Of a stretch of 64,000 bases of DNA, positions 11,631 through 25,885 are shown piece by piece. The notes under the pieces were generated by a model. The model had not been told where the DNA came from. It did not search any database and was given only the letters and a program-made list of their open reading frames with translations. The stretch's first letter is position 1. Each line of letters opens with the position of its first letter. The translations under genes and the position numbers were made by a program. Source of the DNA: Scylla paramamosain (taxonomy: Eukaryota > Arthropoda > Malacostraca > Decapoda > Portunidae); contig NC_087181.1 of assembly GCF_035594125.1 (NCBI RefSeq), positions 8,601,317 to 8,665,316 on the forward strand, read 5' to 3'.

Positions 11631-14600
11631 TTTTTTTTTTTTTTTTATGTAGGAAGGATACTGGCCAAGGGCAACAAAAATCTAATAAAAAAAATGCCCA
11701 CTGAAATGCCAGTCCCTAAAAGGGTCAAAGCAGTGGTCAAAAATTGGTGGATAAGTGTCTTGAAACCTCCCTCTTGAAGGAATTCAAGTCATAGGAAGGT
11801 GGAAATACAGAAGCAGGCAAGGAGTTCCAGAGTTTACCAGAGAAAGGGATGAATGATTGAGAATACTGGTTAACTCTTGCGTTAGAGAGGTGGACAGAAT
11901 AGGAGTGAGAGAAAGAAGAAAGTCTTGTGCAGCGAGGCCGCGGAAGGAGGGGAGGCATGCAGTTAGCAAGATCAGAAGAGCAGTTAGCATGAAAATAGCG
12001 GTAGAAGACAGCTAGAGATGCAACATTGCGGCGGTGAGAGAGAGGCTGAAGACAGTCAGTTAGAGGAGAGGAGTTGATGAGACGAAAAGCTTTTGATTCC
12101 ACCCTGTCTAGAACAGCAGTATGAGTGGAACCCCCCCAGACATGTGAAGCATACTCCATACATGGACGGATAAGGCCCTTGTACAGAGTTAGCAGCTGCG
12201 GGGGTGAGAAAAACTGGCGGAGACGTCTCAGAACACCTAACTTCATGGAAGCTGTTTTAGCTAGAGATGAGATGTGAAGTTTCCAGTTCAGATTATAAGT
12301 AAAGGACAGACCGAGGATGTTCAGTGTAGAAGAGGGGGATAGTTGAGTGTCATTGAAGAAGAGGGGATAGTTGTCTGGAAGATTGTGTCGAGTTGATAGA
12401 TGGAGGAATTGAGTTTTTGAGGCATTGAACAATACCAAGTTTGCTCTGCCCCAATCAGAAATTTTAGAAAGATCAGAAGTCAGGCGTTCTGTGGCTTCCC
12501 TGCGTGATATGTTTACCTCCTGAAGGGTTGGACGTCTATGAAAAGACGTGGAAAAGTGCAGGGTGGTATCATCAGCATAGGAGTGGATAGGACAAGAAGT
12601 TTGTTTTAGAAGATCATTAATGAATAATAAGAAGAGAGTGGGTGACAGGACAGAACCCTGAGGAACACCACTGTTAATAGATTTAGGAGAAGAACAGTGA
12701 CCGTCTACCACAGCAGCAATAGAACGGTCAGAAAGGAAACTTGAGATGAAGTTACAGAGAGAAGGATAGAAACCGTAGGAGGGTAGTTTGGAAATCAAAG
12801 CTTTGTGCCAGACTCTATCAAAGGCTTTTGATATGTCCAAGGCAACAGCAAAAGTTTCACCAAAGTCTCTAAAAGAGGATGACCAAGACTCAGTAAGGAA
12901 AGCCAGAAGATCACCAGTCGAGCGGCCTTGACGGAACCCATACTGGCGATCAGATAGAAGGTTGTGAAGTGATAGATGTTTAAGAATCTTCCTGTTGAGG
13001 ATAGATTCAAAAACTTTAGATAAGCAGGAAATTAAAGCAATAGGACGGTAGTTTGAGGGATTAGAGCGGTCACCCTTTTTAGGAACAGGTTGAATGTAGG
13101 CAAACTTCCAGCAAGAAGGAAAGGTAGATGTTGACAGACAGAGCTGAAAGAGTTTGACTAGGCAAGGTGCAAGCACGGAGGCACAGTTTCGGAGAACAAT
13201 AGGAGGGACCCCATCAGGTCCATAAGCCTTCTGAGGGTTTAGGCCAGCGAGGGCATGGAAAACATCATTACGAAGAATTTTAATACGAGGCATGAAGTAG
13301 TCAGAGGGTGGAGGAGAGGGAGGAACAAGCCCAGAATCGTCCAAGGTAGAGTTTTTAGCAAAGGTTTGAGCAAAGAGTTCAGCTTTAGAAATAGATGTGA
13401 TAGCAGTGGTGCCATCTGGTTGAAGTAGAGGAGGGAAAGAAGAAGAAGCAAAGTTATTGGAGATATTTTTGGCTAGATGCCAGAAATCACGAGGGGAGTT
13501 AGATCTTGAAAGGTTTTGACATTTTCTGTTAATGAAGGAGTTTTTGGCTAGTTGGAGAACAGACTTGGCATGGTTCCGGGCAGAAATATAAAGTGCATGA
13601 GATTCTGGTGAAGGAAGGCTTAAGTACCTTTTGTGGGCCACCTCTCTATCATGTATAGCACGAGAACAAGCTGTGTTAAACCAAGGTTTAGAAGGTTTAG
13701 GACGAGAAAAAGAGTGAGGAATGTACGCCTCCATGCCAGACACTATCACCTCTGTTATGCGCTCAGCACACAAAGACGGGTCTCTGACACGGAAGCAGTA
13801 GTCATTCCAAGGAAAATCAGCAAAATACCGCCTCAGGTCCCCCCAACTAGCAGAGGCAAAACGCCAGAGGCACCTTCGCTTAGGGGGATCCTGAGGAGGG
13901 ATTGGAGTGATAGGACAAGATAAAGATATGAGATTGTGATCGGAGGAGCCCAACGGAGAAGAAAGGGTGACAGCATAAGCAGAAGGATTAGAGGTCAGGA
14001 AAAGGTCAAGAATGTTGGGCGTATCTCCAAGACGGTCAGGAATACGAGTAGGGTGTTGCACCAATTGCTCTAGGTCATGGAGGATAGCAAAGTTGTAGGC
14101 TAGTTCACCAGGATGGTCAGTGAAGGGAGAGGAAAGCCAAAGCTGGTGGTGAACATTGAAGTCTCCAAGAATGGAGATCTCTGCAAAAGGGAAGAGGGTC
14201 AGAATGTGCTCCACTTTGGAAGTTAAGTAGTCAAAGAATTTCTTATAGTCAGAGGAGTTAGGAGAGAGGTATACAGCACAGATAAATTTAGTATGAGAAT
14301 GACTCTGTAGTCGTAGCCAGATGGTGGAAAACTCGGAAGATTCAAGAGCGTGGGCACGAGAGCAGGTTAAGTCATTGCGCACATAAACGCAGCATCCAGC
14401 TTTGGATCGAAAATGAGGATAGAGAAAGTAGGAGGGAACAGAAAAGGGGCTACTGTCAGTTGCCTCAGACACCTGAGTTTCAGTGAGGAAAAGAAGATGA
14501 GGTTTAGAAGAGGAGAGGTGGTGTTCTACAGATTGAAAATTAGATTTTAGACCGCGAATGTTGCAGAAGTTAATGAAGAAAAAGTTGAGGGGGGTGTCAA

Positions 14601-14921
14601 GACACTTAGGGTCGTCGACGGAAAGGCAGTCCGACCTGGGGACATTTATGGTCCCCTCCCCAGATGGGGACTCCGAGGCTGGTGTAGGAGTCGCCATGAT
14701 TTTAAAATTTTTGGAGTGAAGGGTGTGTGTGTTATTAGGTGCTTGTAGTTTTGTGTGGAGGAAGAGAGTTGTCTTTAGAGGGCAGGCTGTGACTACCCCC
14801 TTGTGTTGTGAGACACAAAGGGAAACGTTCAGTGAGGTCACAGCTGGGTTTAATGATAAGTTCACAGCACCCCCTGAACAGTGCTTTAGACCTCACTGGG
14901 AGTAATTATCGTTTCGGCAGC
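11631..14921 (-). mobile_element. J-LINE copy A, near full-length Jockey-like non-LTR retrotransposon
   Basis: The element runs from a 5' end near 14921 (CTGCCGAAACGATAATTACT on the minus strand) to a poly(A) tail seen as a T run at 11631-11646. Its last unique bases, CCAGTATCCTTCCTACAT, recur at the tails of the copies at 18.0, 34.0, 46.0, 57.7 and 61.2 kb. It splits a Ty3/Gypsy element between leader (to 11630) and gag (from 14922). No target-site duplication is obvious. The 5' UTR is about 225 bp if translation starts at 14697. Confidence 0.9.
11737..14865 (-). CDS. J-LINE ORF: APE endonuclease plus reverse transcriptase (1042 codons open)
   Basis: The protein nicks target DNA and reverse-transcribes the element RNA at the nick. 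The open frame begins at 14865, but other copies start at the later ATG (14697, [10 protein letters not shown]), so a 986-residue product is more likely. In the 1042 numbering, endonuclease motifs are FINFCNIRG (97-105), LTETQ (127-131), [10 protein letters not shown] (232-241) and SSDHN (307-311). The RT holds [12 protein letters not shown] (547-558), [16 protein letters not shown] (605-620), [10 protein letters not shown] (641-650), catalytic [12 protein letters not shown] (676-687), [19 protein letters not shown] (733-751) and YADD (763-766). A C-terminal region ends VSRHLSTNF. This order is that of the Jockey clade. No stop or frameshift breaks it and all catalytic residues I can check are present. 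No ORF1 (gag) precedes it. Confidence 0.95.
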   Translation of the reverse strand: MNLSLNPAVTSLNVSLCVSQHKGVVTACPLKTTLFLHTKLQAPNNTHTLHSKNFKIMATPTPASESPSGEGTINVPRSDCLSVDDPKCLDTPLNFFFINFCNIRGLKSNFQSVEHHLSSSKPHLLFLTETQVSEATDSSPFSVPSYFLYPHFRSKAGCCVYVRNDLTCSRAHALESSEFSTIWLRLQSHSHTKFICAVYLSPNSSDYKKFFDYLTSKVEHILTLFPFAEISILGDFNVHHQLWLSSPFTDHPGELAYNFAILHDLEQLVQHPTRIPDRLGDTPNILDLFLTSNPSAYAVTLSSPLGSSDHNLISLSCPITPIPPQDPPKRRCLWRFASASWGDLRRYFADFPWNDYCFRVRDPSLCAERITEVIVSGMEAYIPHSFSRPKPSKPWFNTACSRAIHDREVAHKRYLSLPSPESHALYISARNHAKSVLQLAKNSFINRKCQNLSRSNSPRDFWHLAKNISNNFASSSFPPLLQPDGTTAITSISKAELFAQTFAKNSTLDDSGLVPPSPPPSDYFMPRIKILRNDVFHALAGLNPQKAYGPDGVPPIVLRNCASVLAPCLVKLFQLCLSTSTFPSCWKFAYIQPVPKKGDRSNPSNYRPIALISCLSKVFESILNRKILKHLSLHNLLSDRQYGFRQGRSTGDLLAFLTESWSSSFRDFGETFAVALDISKAFDRVWHKALISKLPSYGFYPSLCNFISSFLSDRSIAAVVDGHCSSPKSINSGVPQGSVLSPTLFLLFINDLLKQTSCPIHSYADDTTLHFSTSFHRRPTLQEVNISRREATERLTSDLSKISDWGRANLVLFNASKTQFLHLSTRHNLPDNYPLFFNDTQLSPSSTLNILGLSFTYNLNWKLHISSLAKTASMKLGVLRRLRQFFSPPQLLTLYKGLIRPCMEYASHVWGGSTHTAVLDRVESKAFRLINSSPLTDCLQPLSHRRNVASLAVFYRYFHANCSSDLANCMPPLLPRPRCTRLSSFSHSYSVHLSNARVNQYSQSFIPFSGKLWNSLPASVFPPSYDLNSFKREVSRHLSTNF

Positions 14922-15026
14922 CCGGGTCCCCTGCCTCTGCTGGGATTGGCAGTATAGATCTGACATAGTTTGGCATCAGGACATAGTCTCACAATTAGTG
15001 TCCATTGCCATATTAGTCCTGGCCAC

Positions 15027-16387
15027 AATGTCGGTGGATTTTCCCAGAGAAAAGGCATGTCTGAGTAGATGAGATTTAAGTTGGAGATGACAAGAATGGA
15101 GATGGAAGAGGTTAGTGAAATGAGAAGGCTTGAGTTGGAAGCTGAAGCCGAACCAAGGAGTCTAAAGGCTGAGGACATTAGAGAAGCTAAGAGACTTGAG
15201 GCTGAGAGGGAAAAGAAAATGAGGTTACTTGAGGAAAAGGAGAAGGCGAGATTACTTGAGCTAGAAAAAGATCTGAGGTTACTTGAACCGGAGAAAGAGA
15301 CAAAGATGTATGCGAGGGAAAAGGCTGAAAAAAAACAAAATATTTGAGTTGGAGAAGACTCAAATAGAAGCTAATTCACCGCATGACTTGAGGAGAGGAG
15401 AAAGAGTGAAGGAGGATACAGTAGAAAAAGAGATGGTGCAGATTTTGAAGTTGATTCCTGAGTTTCATGAAAAGAAAATAACGGAATGGTTTCGGAGATT
15501 CGAGAAGAAAGCTTCAGAGTTTGATTGGCCGCAGGGGAGATGGTTTGGCCTTGTTGCTAATGTGTTGAAAGGCAAGGCTCTTGAGGGTTGTGATAGAATG
15601 TCAGTGGAAGATCTGGGGGATTATGAGGAACTTAAGGCTGACATCCTGAGAGCCTACGAACTATGGTCCGAGGCTTATAGGCTACAGTTTCGTGGAAAGA
15701 AGAAAATGCTTGGTGATTCTTACCTTGAGTGTGCTCGCTATTTCGAGGAAATTTTTGAGAAATTGATTACTAGCGAGCAAGCCACCTACTATCATGAGTT
15801 AAAGGAACTCATCGTAATGCAGGATTGTTAATGTGGCCGAGAAGGAGCTTGTACCGCTGCTCCGAAACAAAAGATTTAAAAGCCTAAAGAAGGCAGCTAT
15901 GTGGGGTGATGACAATATATTGGCCCATCGCCATGTATCTCACCAGGGGGGGGTGCAGGAGTTAAGGGGGCTGGAGAGAAATGGTCGGGAGACAGTGAGT
16001 GTTGGCCCCACAGGAAATCCCTGTCACAGTGTTGGGTTTGGGAACAAGTCTCTGCTAGGGAATTCATATAGCAGCAGGCCTCCTTTTGATCCGAAAAGGA
16101 GGACAATAGGGAAAATGGTGCATAGTAGCCCTAAATTCAATAACCAGTCCACCTGTTATTACAACAGAGCTACAGGGCACTTCCGATTTCATTGCCTAAT
16201 GTTGGTTGAGGCTTCAACCCCTAAGCCTTCCTACAAACCAGTGGCTTTGCTGGCCTGGCCTGACCAGAATAATGAGAAAGAATCTTTTGGATCTAAGTGG
16301 AGACTGGCCGGAAAGAAGACAGAGGAGGCTGCTTCCGAGTCAACTGTCAGAACTTCATTTGAGTATATGAGGCCTTGTTTGGATTAG
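15027..16387 (+). pseudogene. Ty3/Gypsy gag, frameshifted
   Basis: Gag should form the particle that packages element RNA. The segments are an E/K/R/L-rich coiled coil (15069-15347), then a capsid-like region with KLIPEFHEKKITEWFRRFEK, a WPQGRW motif and GDYEELKADILRAYELW, then NVAEKELVPLLRNKRFKSLK, and a degenerate zinc knuckle C-Y-Y-N-R-A-T-G-H-x4-C. The second Cys of the CX2CX4HX4C knuckle is replaced. Three frames are used: a shift occurs at an A8 run near 15328, another near the TAA at 15829, and there is an in-frame TGA at 15078. The layout matches metazoan Gypsy gags with a capsid of this type. J-LINE copy A separates it from its LTR-like leader. Confidence 0.82.
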
Positions 16388-16400
16388 TGTCGCCCTTTTT

Positions 16401-16826
<426 letters not shown>

Positions 16827-17261
16827 CCCCGTCCCAGATGTGGAGGCTGATGGGAGTCCTCTGTAGCTCCTGGGATCGATTGCAATAAGGCAGGGTTACC
16901 GAGAGTAGTGCAGAGTGGATGAAATAATACATGCCGCAGTAAGACAGAGTGCCGAGGCCTGTCGTGCTGCTGGCGAGGGTTTGGGCAAGCCAGAGTCAGG
17001 CACGTCCTTGAGTCATGGTACTAGAACTGACTGCGCAAAGGCAGACCCACCACTGGAAGAACATAACTTCTGGAAGCACATAACTTGGGTGTGGATGTTA
17101 CTGAGGCTGAGGTTGGAGAGTTGGATCTAGACGGTATATTTGTTGGTCTACCTCACTCTGAACAATAACCAGGAGGTGGCACCTGACCGGGACCAGTATT
17201 CAGTAGGTGCCAGTATTCAGTCCGGGCCCCAACGTGGTGTGTCGGATCTGCTCTTCTAGTA

Positions 17262-18028
17262 TCGACCCTAAGTGTCTTGACACCCCCCTCAACATTTCTT
17301 CATTAACTTCTGCAACATTCGCCGCCTTAGTTCTAATTTTCAATCTGTAGAACACCACCTCTCTTCAACTAAACCTCATGTTCTCTTCCTCACTGAAGCA
17401 CAAGTGTCTGAGGCAACTGACCTTTGTAGTTCCTTTGCTGTTCCCTCCTACTTGCTCTATCCTCATTTTCAACCCAAAGCTGGAAGCTGCGTTTATGTGC
17501 GCAACGACTTAACCTGCTTTCGTGCCCATACTCTTGAATGTTCCGATACCTGTCACCTAACTCCTCTGACTATGAGAAATTCTTTGAATATTTAACTTCC
17601 AGAGTGGATCATATTCTGACTCTTCCCTTTTGTGAGGGATCTCCAGTCTTGGAGACTTCAATGTTCACCATCAGCTTTGGCTTTCCTCTTCCTTCACTGA
17701 CCATCCCGGTGAACTAGCCTTTAACTTTGTTATCCTCCATGACGTAGAGCAATTGGTGCAACACCCTACTCTTATTCCTGGCCGTCTTGGAGATACACCC
17801 AACATTCTTGACTTTTTCCTAACCTCTAATCCTTCTGCTTATGCTGTTACCCTCTCTTCATCGCTCCAGTCCCTCATCAGGATTCCCATAAGCAGAGGTG
17901 CATCTGGGATTTTGCCTCTTCTAGTTGATGGGACCTGAGGAGGTATTTTGCTGATTTTCCTTGAAATGACTACTGCTTCCATGTCAGAGACCCGTCTCTG
18001 TGTGCCGAATGCATAACAGAGATGATAG
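17262..18028 (+). pseudogene. J-LINE copy F/H, part 1 (endonuclease region)
   Basis: Plus-strand J-LINE beginning near the FFINFCNIR codons and running through TEAQVSEATD, the YVRNDLTC region, [19 protein letters not shown] and on to the CAECITEMIV region. It has several frameshifts and small deletions. It stops at 18028, where the poly(T) of copy G begins. It resumes at 21098 at almost the following element position, so parts 1 and 2 are one old copy interrupted by copy G. Only about 12 element bases are missing at the junction. Confidence 0.87.
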
Positions 18029-21000
18029 TTTTTTTTTTTTCAATGTAGGAAGGACACTGGCCAAGGGCAACAAAAAATCCAATAAAAAAGATGCCCACTG
18101 AAATGTCAGTCCCAAAAAAGGGTCAAAGCAGTAGTCAAAAATTGATGAATAAGTGTCTTGAAACCTCCCTCTTGAAGGAATTCAACTCATAGGAAGGCGG
18201 AAATACAGAAGCAGCCAGAGAGTTACAGAATTTGCCAGGGAAAGGGATGAATGATTGAAAATATTGGTTAACTCTTGCGTAAGAGAGGTGGACAGAGAAA
18301 GAAGAAAGTCTTGTGCAGCGAGGCCGCGGGAAGAGGGAAGGCATGCAGTTAGCAAGATCAGAAGAGCAGTTAGCATGAAAATAGCGGTAGAAGACAGCTA
18401 GAGATGCAACATTGCGGCGGTGAGAGAGAGGCTGAAGACAGTCGGTTAGAGGAGAGGAGTTGATGAGACGAAAAACTTTTGATTCCACCCTGTCTAGAAG
18501 AGCAGTATGAGTGGAACCCCCCCAGACATGTGAAGCATACTCCATACATGGACGGATAAGGCCCTTGTACAGAGTTAGCAGCTGAGGGGGTGAGAAAACT
18601 GGCGGACACGTCTCAGAACGACTAACTTCATAGATGCTGTTTTAGCTAGAGATGAGATGTGAAGTTTCCAGTTCAGATTATAAGTAAAGGACAGACTGAG
18701 GATGTTCAGTGTAGAAGAGGGGGACAGTTGAGTGTCACTGAAGAAGAGGGGATAGTTGTCTGGAAGGTTGTGTCAAGTTGACAGATGGAGGAATTGAGTT
18801 TTTGAGGTATTGAAGAATACCAAGTTTGCTCTGCCCCAATCAGAAATTTTAGAAAGATCAGAAATCAAGCGTTCTGTGGCTTCCCTGCGTGAAATGTTAA
18901 CCTCCTGAAGGGTTGGACGTCTATGAAAAGACGTGGAAAAGTGCAGGGTGGTATCATCAGCGTAGGAGTGGATAGGACAAGAAGTTTGGTTTAGAAGATC
19001 ATTAATGAATAATAGGAAGAGAGTGGGTGACAGGACAAAATCCTGAGGAACACCACTGTTAATAGATTTAGGAGAAGAACAGTGACCATCTACCACAGCA
19101 GCAATAGAATGGTCAGAAAGGAAACTTGAGATGAAGTTACAGAGAGGAGGATAGAAGCCATAGGAGGGTAGTTTGGAAATCAAAGCTTTGTGCCAGACTC
19201 TATCAAATGCTTTTGATATGTCCAAGGCAACAGCAAAAGCAATAGGACGGTAGTTTGAGGGATTAGAATGGTCACCCTTTTTAGGAACAGATTGAATGTA
19301 GGGAAACTTCCAGCAAAAAAGGAAAGGTTGACAGACAGAGCTGAAAGAGTTTGACTAGGCAAGGTGGAAGCACGGAGGCACAGTTTCTGAGAACAATAGG
19401 AGGGACCCCATCAGGTCCATAGGCCTTCTGAGGGTTTAGGCATGGAAAACATCACTGCGAAGAATTTTAGTAGGTGGCATGAAGTAGTCAGAGGGTGGAG
19501 GAGAGGGAGGAACAATCCCAGAATCGTCCTAGGTAGAGTTTTTAGCAAAGGTTTGAGCGAAGAGTTCATCTTTAGAAATAGATGTGGTAGCAGTGGTTCC
19601 ATCTGGCTGAAACAGAGGAGGGAAAGAAGAAGAAGCAAAGTTATTGGAGATATTTTTGGCTAATGCCAGAAGTCACGAGGGGAGTTAGATCTTGAAAGGT
19701 TTTGACACTTTCTGTTAATGAAGGAGTTTTTGGCTAGTTAGAGAACAGACTTGGCATGGTTCCGGACAGAAATATAAAGTGCATGAGATTCTGGTGATGG
19801 AAGGCTTAAGTACGAGAACAAGCTGTGTTAAACCAAGGTTTAGAAGGTTTATGACGAGAAAAAGAGTGAGGAATGTACGCCTCCATGCCAGACACTATTA
19901 CCTCTGTTATGTGCTCAGCACACAAAGACGGGGCTCTGACTCGGAACCAGTAATCATTCCAAGGAAAATCAGCAAAATACCTCCTCAGGTCCCCCAACTA
20001 GCAGAGGCAAAACGCCAGAGGCACCTTCGCTTAGGGGGATCCTGAGGAGGGATTGGAGCGATAGGACAAGATACAGATATGAGATTGTGATCGGAGGAGC
20101 CCAACGTAGAAGAAAGGATGACAGCATAAGCAGAAAGATTAGAGGTCAGGAAAAGGTCAAGAATGTTGGGCGTATCTCCAAGACGGTCAGGAATGCGAGT
20201 AGGGTGTTGCACCAATTGCTCTAGGTCGTGAAGGATAGCAAAGTTGAAGGCTAGTTCACCAGGATGGTCAGTGAAGGGAGAGGAAAGCCATAACTGGTGG
20301 TGAACATTGAAGTCTCCAAGAATGGAGATCTCTGCAAAAGGGAAGAGGGTCAGAATGTGCTCCACTTTGGAAGTTAAGTAGTCAAAGAATTTCTTATAGT
20401 CAGAGGAGTTAGGTGAAAGGTATACAACACAGATAAATTTAGTTTGAGAGTGACTCTGTAGTCGTAGCCAGATGGTGGGAAACTCGGAAGATTCAAGAGC
20501 GTGGGCACGAGAGCAGGTTAAATTATTGCGCACATAAACGCAGCATCCAGCTTTGGATCGAAAGTGGGGATAGAGAAAGTAGGAGGGAAAAGAAAAGGAG
20601 CTACTGTCAGTTGCCCCAGAAACCTGAGTTTCAGTGAGGAAAAGAAGGTAAGGTTTAGAAGAGAAGAGGTGGTGTTCTACAGATTGAATATTAGATTTTA
20701 GACCGCGAATGTTGCAGAAGTTAATGAAGAAAAAGTTGAGGGGGGTGTCAAGACACTTAGGGTCGTCGACAGAAAGACGGTCCGACCTGGGGACATTTAT
20801 GGTCCCCTCCCCAGATGGGGACTCCGAGGCTGGTGTAGGAGTCGCCATGATGATTTTAAAATTTTTGAGTGAAGGGTGTGTGTGTTATTAGGTGCTTGTA
20901 GTTTTGTGTGGAGGAAGAGAGTTGTCTTTAGAGGGCAGGCTGTGACTGCCCGCTTGTGTTGTGAGACACAAAGGGAAACGTTCAGTGAGGTCACAGCTGG

Positions 21001-21096
21001 GTTTAATGATAAGTTTACAGCACACCCTGAACAGTGCTTTAGACCTCACTGGGAGTAATTATCGTTTTTGACACCTGTGTCTACTGCCTCCTCCTC
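18029..21096 (-). pseudogene. J-LINE copy G, nearly full length but broken
   Basis: Complete ends are present: a poly(A) tail (T run 18029-18040) and the shared 5' terminus (near 21096). Open pieces remain for the endonuclease (19985-20848, starting [10 protein letters not shown]), central RT (18773-19225 with [15 protein letters not shown] and YADD) and C-terminus (18135-18545). A deletion of about 200 bp in the RT lies at 19230, between two AAAAG sites, and further small indels separate the pieces. It is inserted within plus-strand copy F/H, which makes it the younger of the two. Confidence 0.92.
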
Positions 21097-21097
21097 T

Positions 21098-22438
21098 AGA
21101 GGGGTACATTACTCATTCTTTTTCTCGACCTAAACATTCCAAACCATAGTTTAACACAGCCTGTTGTCGTACTATACATGATAAAGAGGTAGCCCACAAA
21201 AGGTACTTGAGCTTTCCATCACCAGAATCTCTTGAACTTCATATTTCTGCCAGAAACTATGCCAAATCCGTTCTCTAACTAGCCAAATACTCCTTCATTA
21301 ATAGAAAGTGTCAAAATCTTTCAAGATCTAACTCCCTTGGTGGCCTCTGGGACCTATCTGCAATAACTTTGCTTCTTTTTTTTCTTGCTTTATTTCAAAC
21401 AGATGGCACCACTGCCATCTATCTCTAAAGCTGAACTCTTCGCTCAAACCTTTGCTAAAAACTCTACCTTAGACGATTCAGGGCTAGTTCCTCCCTCTCC
21501 TCCACCTTCTGACTACTTCATGCTATCAATTAAAATTCTTCAGAATGATGTTTTTCATGACCTCGCTGGCCTAAGCCATCGGAAGGCTTATGGACCTGAT
21601 GGGATCCCTCTTATTGTTTTCCGAAACTGTGCCTCCGTGCTTGCACCTTGCTGAGTCAAACTCTTTCAGCTCTGTCTGTCAACATCTACCTTTCCTTCTT
21701 GCTGGAAGTTTGCCTACATTCAACATGTTCCTAAAAAGGGTGACCGTACTAATCCCTCAAACTACCGTCCTATTGCTTTGATTTCCTGCCTATCTAATGT
21801 TTTTTAATGTATCTTCAGCAGGATGGTTCTTAAACATCTATCACTTCACAACCTTCTACCTGATCGCCAGTATGGGTTCCTTCAAGGCCGCTCTACTGGT
21901 GAACTTCTGGCTTTCCTTACTGATTCTTGATCCTCTTTTAGAGATTTTGGTGAAACTTTTGCTGTTGCCATGAATATATCAAAAGCTTTTGTTAGAGTCT
22001 GTCACAAACCTTTAATTTCCAAACTACTCTCCTACAGCTTCTTTACTTCTCTGTGACTTCATTTAAAGTTTTCTTTCTGATCATTCTATTGCTACTGTGG
22101 TAGACCGTCATTGTTCTTCTAAATTTATTAACAGTGGTGTTTCTCAGTGTACTGTCCTGTCATCCACTCTCTTCATATTATTCATTAGTGATCTTCCAAA
22201 CCAAACTTCTTGTTCTATTCACTGCTGTACTGATAATACCACCATACGCTTTTCCACATCTTTTCGTAGACGTCCAACCCTTCAGGAAGTAAACAGTTCA
22301 TGCAGGGAAGCCACAGAACACCTGACTTCTGATCTCTCTGTAATTTCTGATTGGGGCAGAGCAAAATTGGTATTGTTCAATACCTGAAAGACTCAATTTT
22401 TCCATCTATCATCTCAACACAACCTTCTAGACAACTAT
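21098..22438 (+). pseudogene. J-LINE copy F/H, part 2 (RT region)
   Basis: Continues part 1 from the [10 protein letters not shown] codons through [36 protein letters not shown](V/D)RVCHKPLIS, SNSGVSQ, the degraded YADD (CTDNTT, so both catalytic Asp codons are altered or shifted) to the [11 protein letters not shown] region at 22438. No 3' UTR or tail remains. Frameshifts are numerous, consistent with an older copy. Confidence 0.88.
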
Positions 22439-22440
22439 GG

Positions 22441-23348
<908 letters not shown>

Positions 23349-23459
23349 GTGTATCTGCTTGTGTATGGTTTATTTTTTCTCTATTTATTTATTTATTTAT
23401 TTATTTTTTATAGTTTGCAGGTACACATTACATTTTTTTGTCTATTCTATTTGGATTAA

Positions 23460-23460
23460 A

Positions 23461-23545
<85 letters not shown>
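23460..23545. repeat. (GA)n microsatellite
   Basis: Pure GA run. Confidence 0.98.
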
Positions 23546-23546
<1 letters not shown>

Positions 23547-23689
23547 GGATATAAAGAGTGTTCTCCAAACTTCTTTGTTGCATCCTCTTTCTCAGCTTAC
23601 TTTTAACTAGCCACTGATGCATTACTGACAACTTTGGTCGTGAATCGCCTTACGAGGCGTTTTACTGGTATTATTATCATTGTCTTGTG

Positions 23690-24413
23690 GTGAGTGGAGC
23701 GAGGCGTGGCGCGGTGCGTCATCTCCCCGTCCCTTCCTTGTATGCCTCAGTCTTGCAGCAAGGTGGAACAGCCTGCGCGCTCCTGTTCCCACGCCAGTCG
23801 GTGTGTGAAATATAGACGGAGAGGATGCAGTGAATGTAGAGGGAGCACTGGCACGGAATAGGATGATATTTACCTGTTTTAAAGGACACTTGTTAGTCAA
23901 TATTGTATATGAAATTGCGGCAGAACCGCTCCTGTCGGTTTAAGTAGGTAACATACCAGTCATAACGGCTTGACTGAGTTTGGGATACCAGTACGACACA
24001 GAGGATTAAAATTTTTCTGCTGCATTGGCGTCATCTCCTTCATTGGGCCTTGCTGTTCCTGTGTGGTAGTGACCTGTCTTCCGGTAGTCTGTATATGGTG
24101 CTGCTTAGTGGGAAGAGGTAATATTCTTTGGGTGGTTTTGTTCTTTTGAGAGGGTGGTATCTCATAGAATATTGCAATCCTCATAGCCGTTGTCCCTTGT
24201 AGTTCTTCCCTAGCAAGTTGGAGTTGTTTGTCATTTACATTACTTCATTCCCTATTAGTGGGTGAAACAGGATGACGATATCATATCTGTTAATCGTTAC
24301 AGGAGACCAGTAGGACCTTGTAAACGTATATGTAAACCTCACACTAGCCTACGCAGGAGATAGATTAGGGAGGCTGACCCAAGGTAGTGGTGGCTGAACC
24401 TGGTGTTGTGACA
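23690..24413 (+). repeat. Second copy of Gypsy LTR-like repeat
   Basis: Matches 10531-11370 in order: the GAGGGAGCACTGGCA block, ACTTGTTAGT, ATAACGGCTTGACTGAGT, TGGTGCTGCT, ATCCTCATAGCC and GGGAGGCTGACCC. It lacks about 130 bp present in the first copy and ends in a TA array at 24414. Confidence 0.8.
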
Positions 24414-24795
<382 letters not shown>

Positions 24796-24905
24796 TGTTT
24801 AGCACTTTATCACTTTGCATAGTTCACTGTTTGGTGACCAATTCTCATTACTTAGTTTACTTGTTAACGTTCTTGTGATTTTCAGCGCCTCACAAACGGA
24901 ACATC

Positions 24906-25031
<126 letters not shown>

Positions 25032-25127
25032 ACTTTCCCCTCTTCTTCACTGACACTCCATTTCCTTTTCCTTAAAGTTAACATATCTAGACCCATTTTT
25101 ACCACGTTTCAGCTGGGATTTTCCGAT

Positions 25128-25535
25128 TACATAAGAACATAAGAACATAAGAAATCAGGGAAGCTGCAAGAAGCGACCAGGCTTACACGTGGCAGTCCCT
25201 GTATGAAATACACCTACCTATTTCCATCTGCTATCCCCATCCATAAACTTGTCTAATCTTCTCTTAAAGCTCTCTAGTGTCCTAGCACTAACTACATGAT
25301 TACTGAGTCCGTTCCACTCATCTACCACTCTATTTGAGAACCAATTTTTTCCTATCTCCTTCCTAAACCTAAATTTTTCAAGCTTGAACCCGTTATTTCT
25401 TGTTCTACCCTGGTTGCTGATCCTAAGAATTTTGCTTACATCTCCCTTGTTATAACCCTTATACCATTTAAAGACTTCTATCAGGTCCCCTCTTAACCTA
25501 CGTCTCTCTAAAGAATGTAAATTTAACAGATTACA
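25128..25535 (-). pseudogene. CR1-type LINE 3' end (RT C-terminal domain and 3' repeats)
   Basis: The minus strand keeps an open frame of about 115 codons: LLNLHSLERRRLRGDLIEVF, KGDVSKILRISNQGRTRNNG, FKLEKFRFRKEIGKNWFSNR, VVDEWNGLSNHVVSARTLES and FKRRLDKFMDGDSRWK, then a stop. This S-L-E-R-R-R-x-R-G-D-L-I to R-V-V-x-x-W-N pattern is the conserved C-terminus of CR1-like LINE RT proteins in animals. The 3' UTR ends in short tandem ATGTTCTT units (25133-25155) rather than poly(A), as CR1-type elements do. The copy is 5'-truncated. A second, broken copy is at 30150-31290. Confidence 0.83.
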
Positions 25536-25556
25536 GTTCAGACTAAAACATTTCCC

Positions 25557-25885
25557 ATAAAGTCAGGTGTTCTGTGTCACCTCCACTAGTTTTCTCTACA
25601 GATATGATAATTCTTTACAGGATGCATCATCCCTCCTCATATACTAAAGACGTCTGTATGTATGGAAGGTTCCACTCATAGCCTTACTAAGGTAGATAGA
25701 TATCATTTAGCTTCATCAATTCCCCTTTATTTATTTTCAATCTCACCCACTTCACCACATTGTTGCATCTCTTGCTAAGCTTGAAAATGAAAATAAAGAA
25801 AATAAGAAGGAACAGGAAAGAAATTACTGTTAGTAACATCGAATGCCTGAGTTTCAGTGAGAAAATAAAGTTAGGTTTACAGGTT
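25557..25885. pseudogene. Two degenerate J-LINE scraps in opposite orientations
   Basis: Bases 25557-25685 weakly match the plus-sense J-LINE around its [14 protein letters not shown] codons and the GGTTCCACTCATA site. Bases 25805-25885 match the minus-sense endonuclease region (TGCCTGAGTTTCAGTGAG). Both are too decayed to read as protein. The remaining bases to 25975 hold nothing I recognise. Confidence 0.5.

Noticed and set aside
13633..13923. Plus-strand 96-residue frame recurring at 19779, 38989 and 47591
   Set aside because: It is the antisense shadow of the J-LINE linker region and recurs only because the element does.
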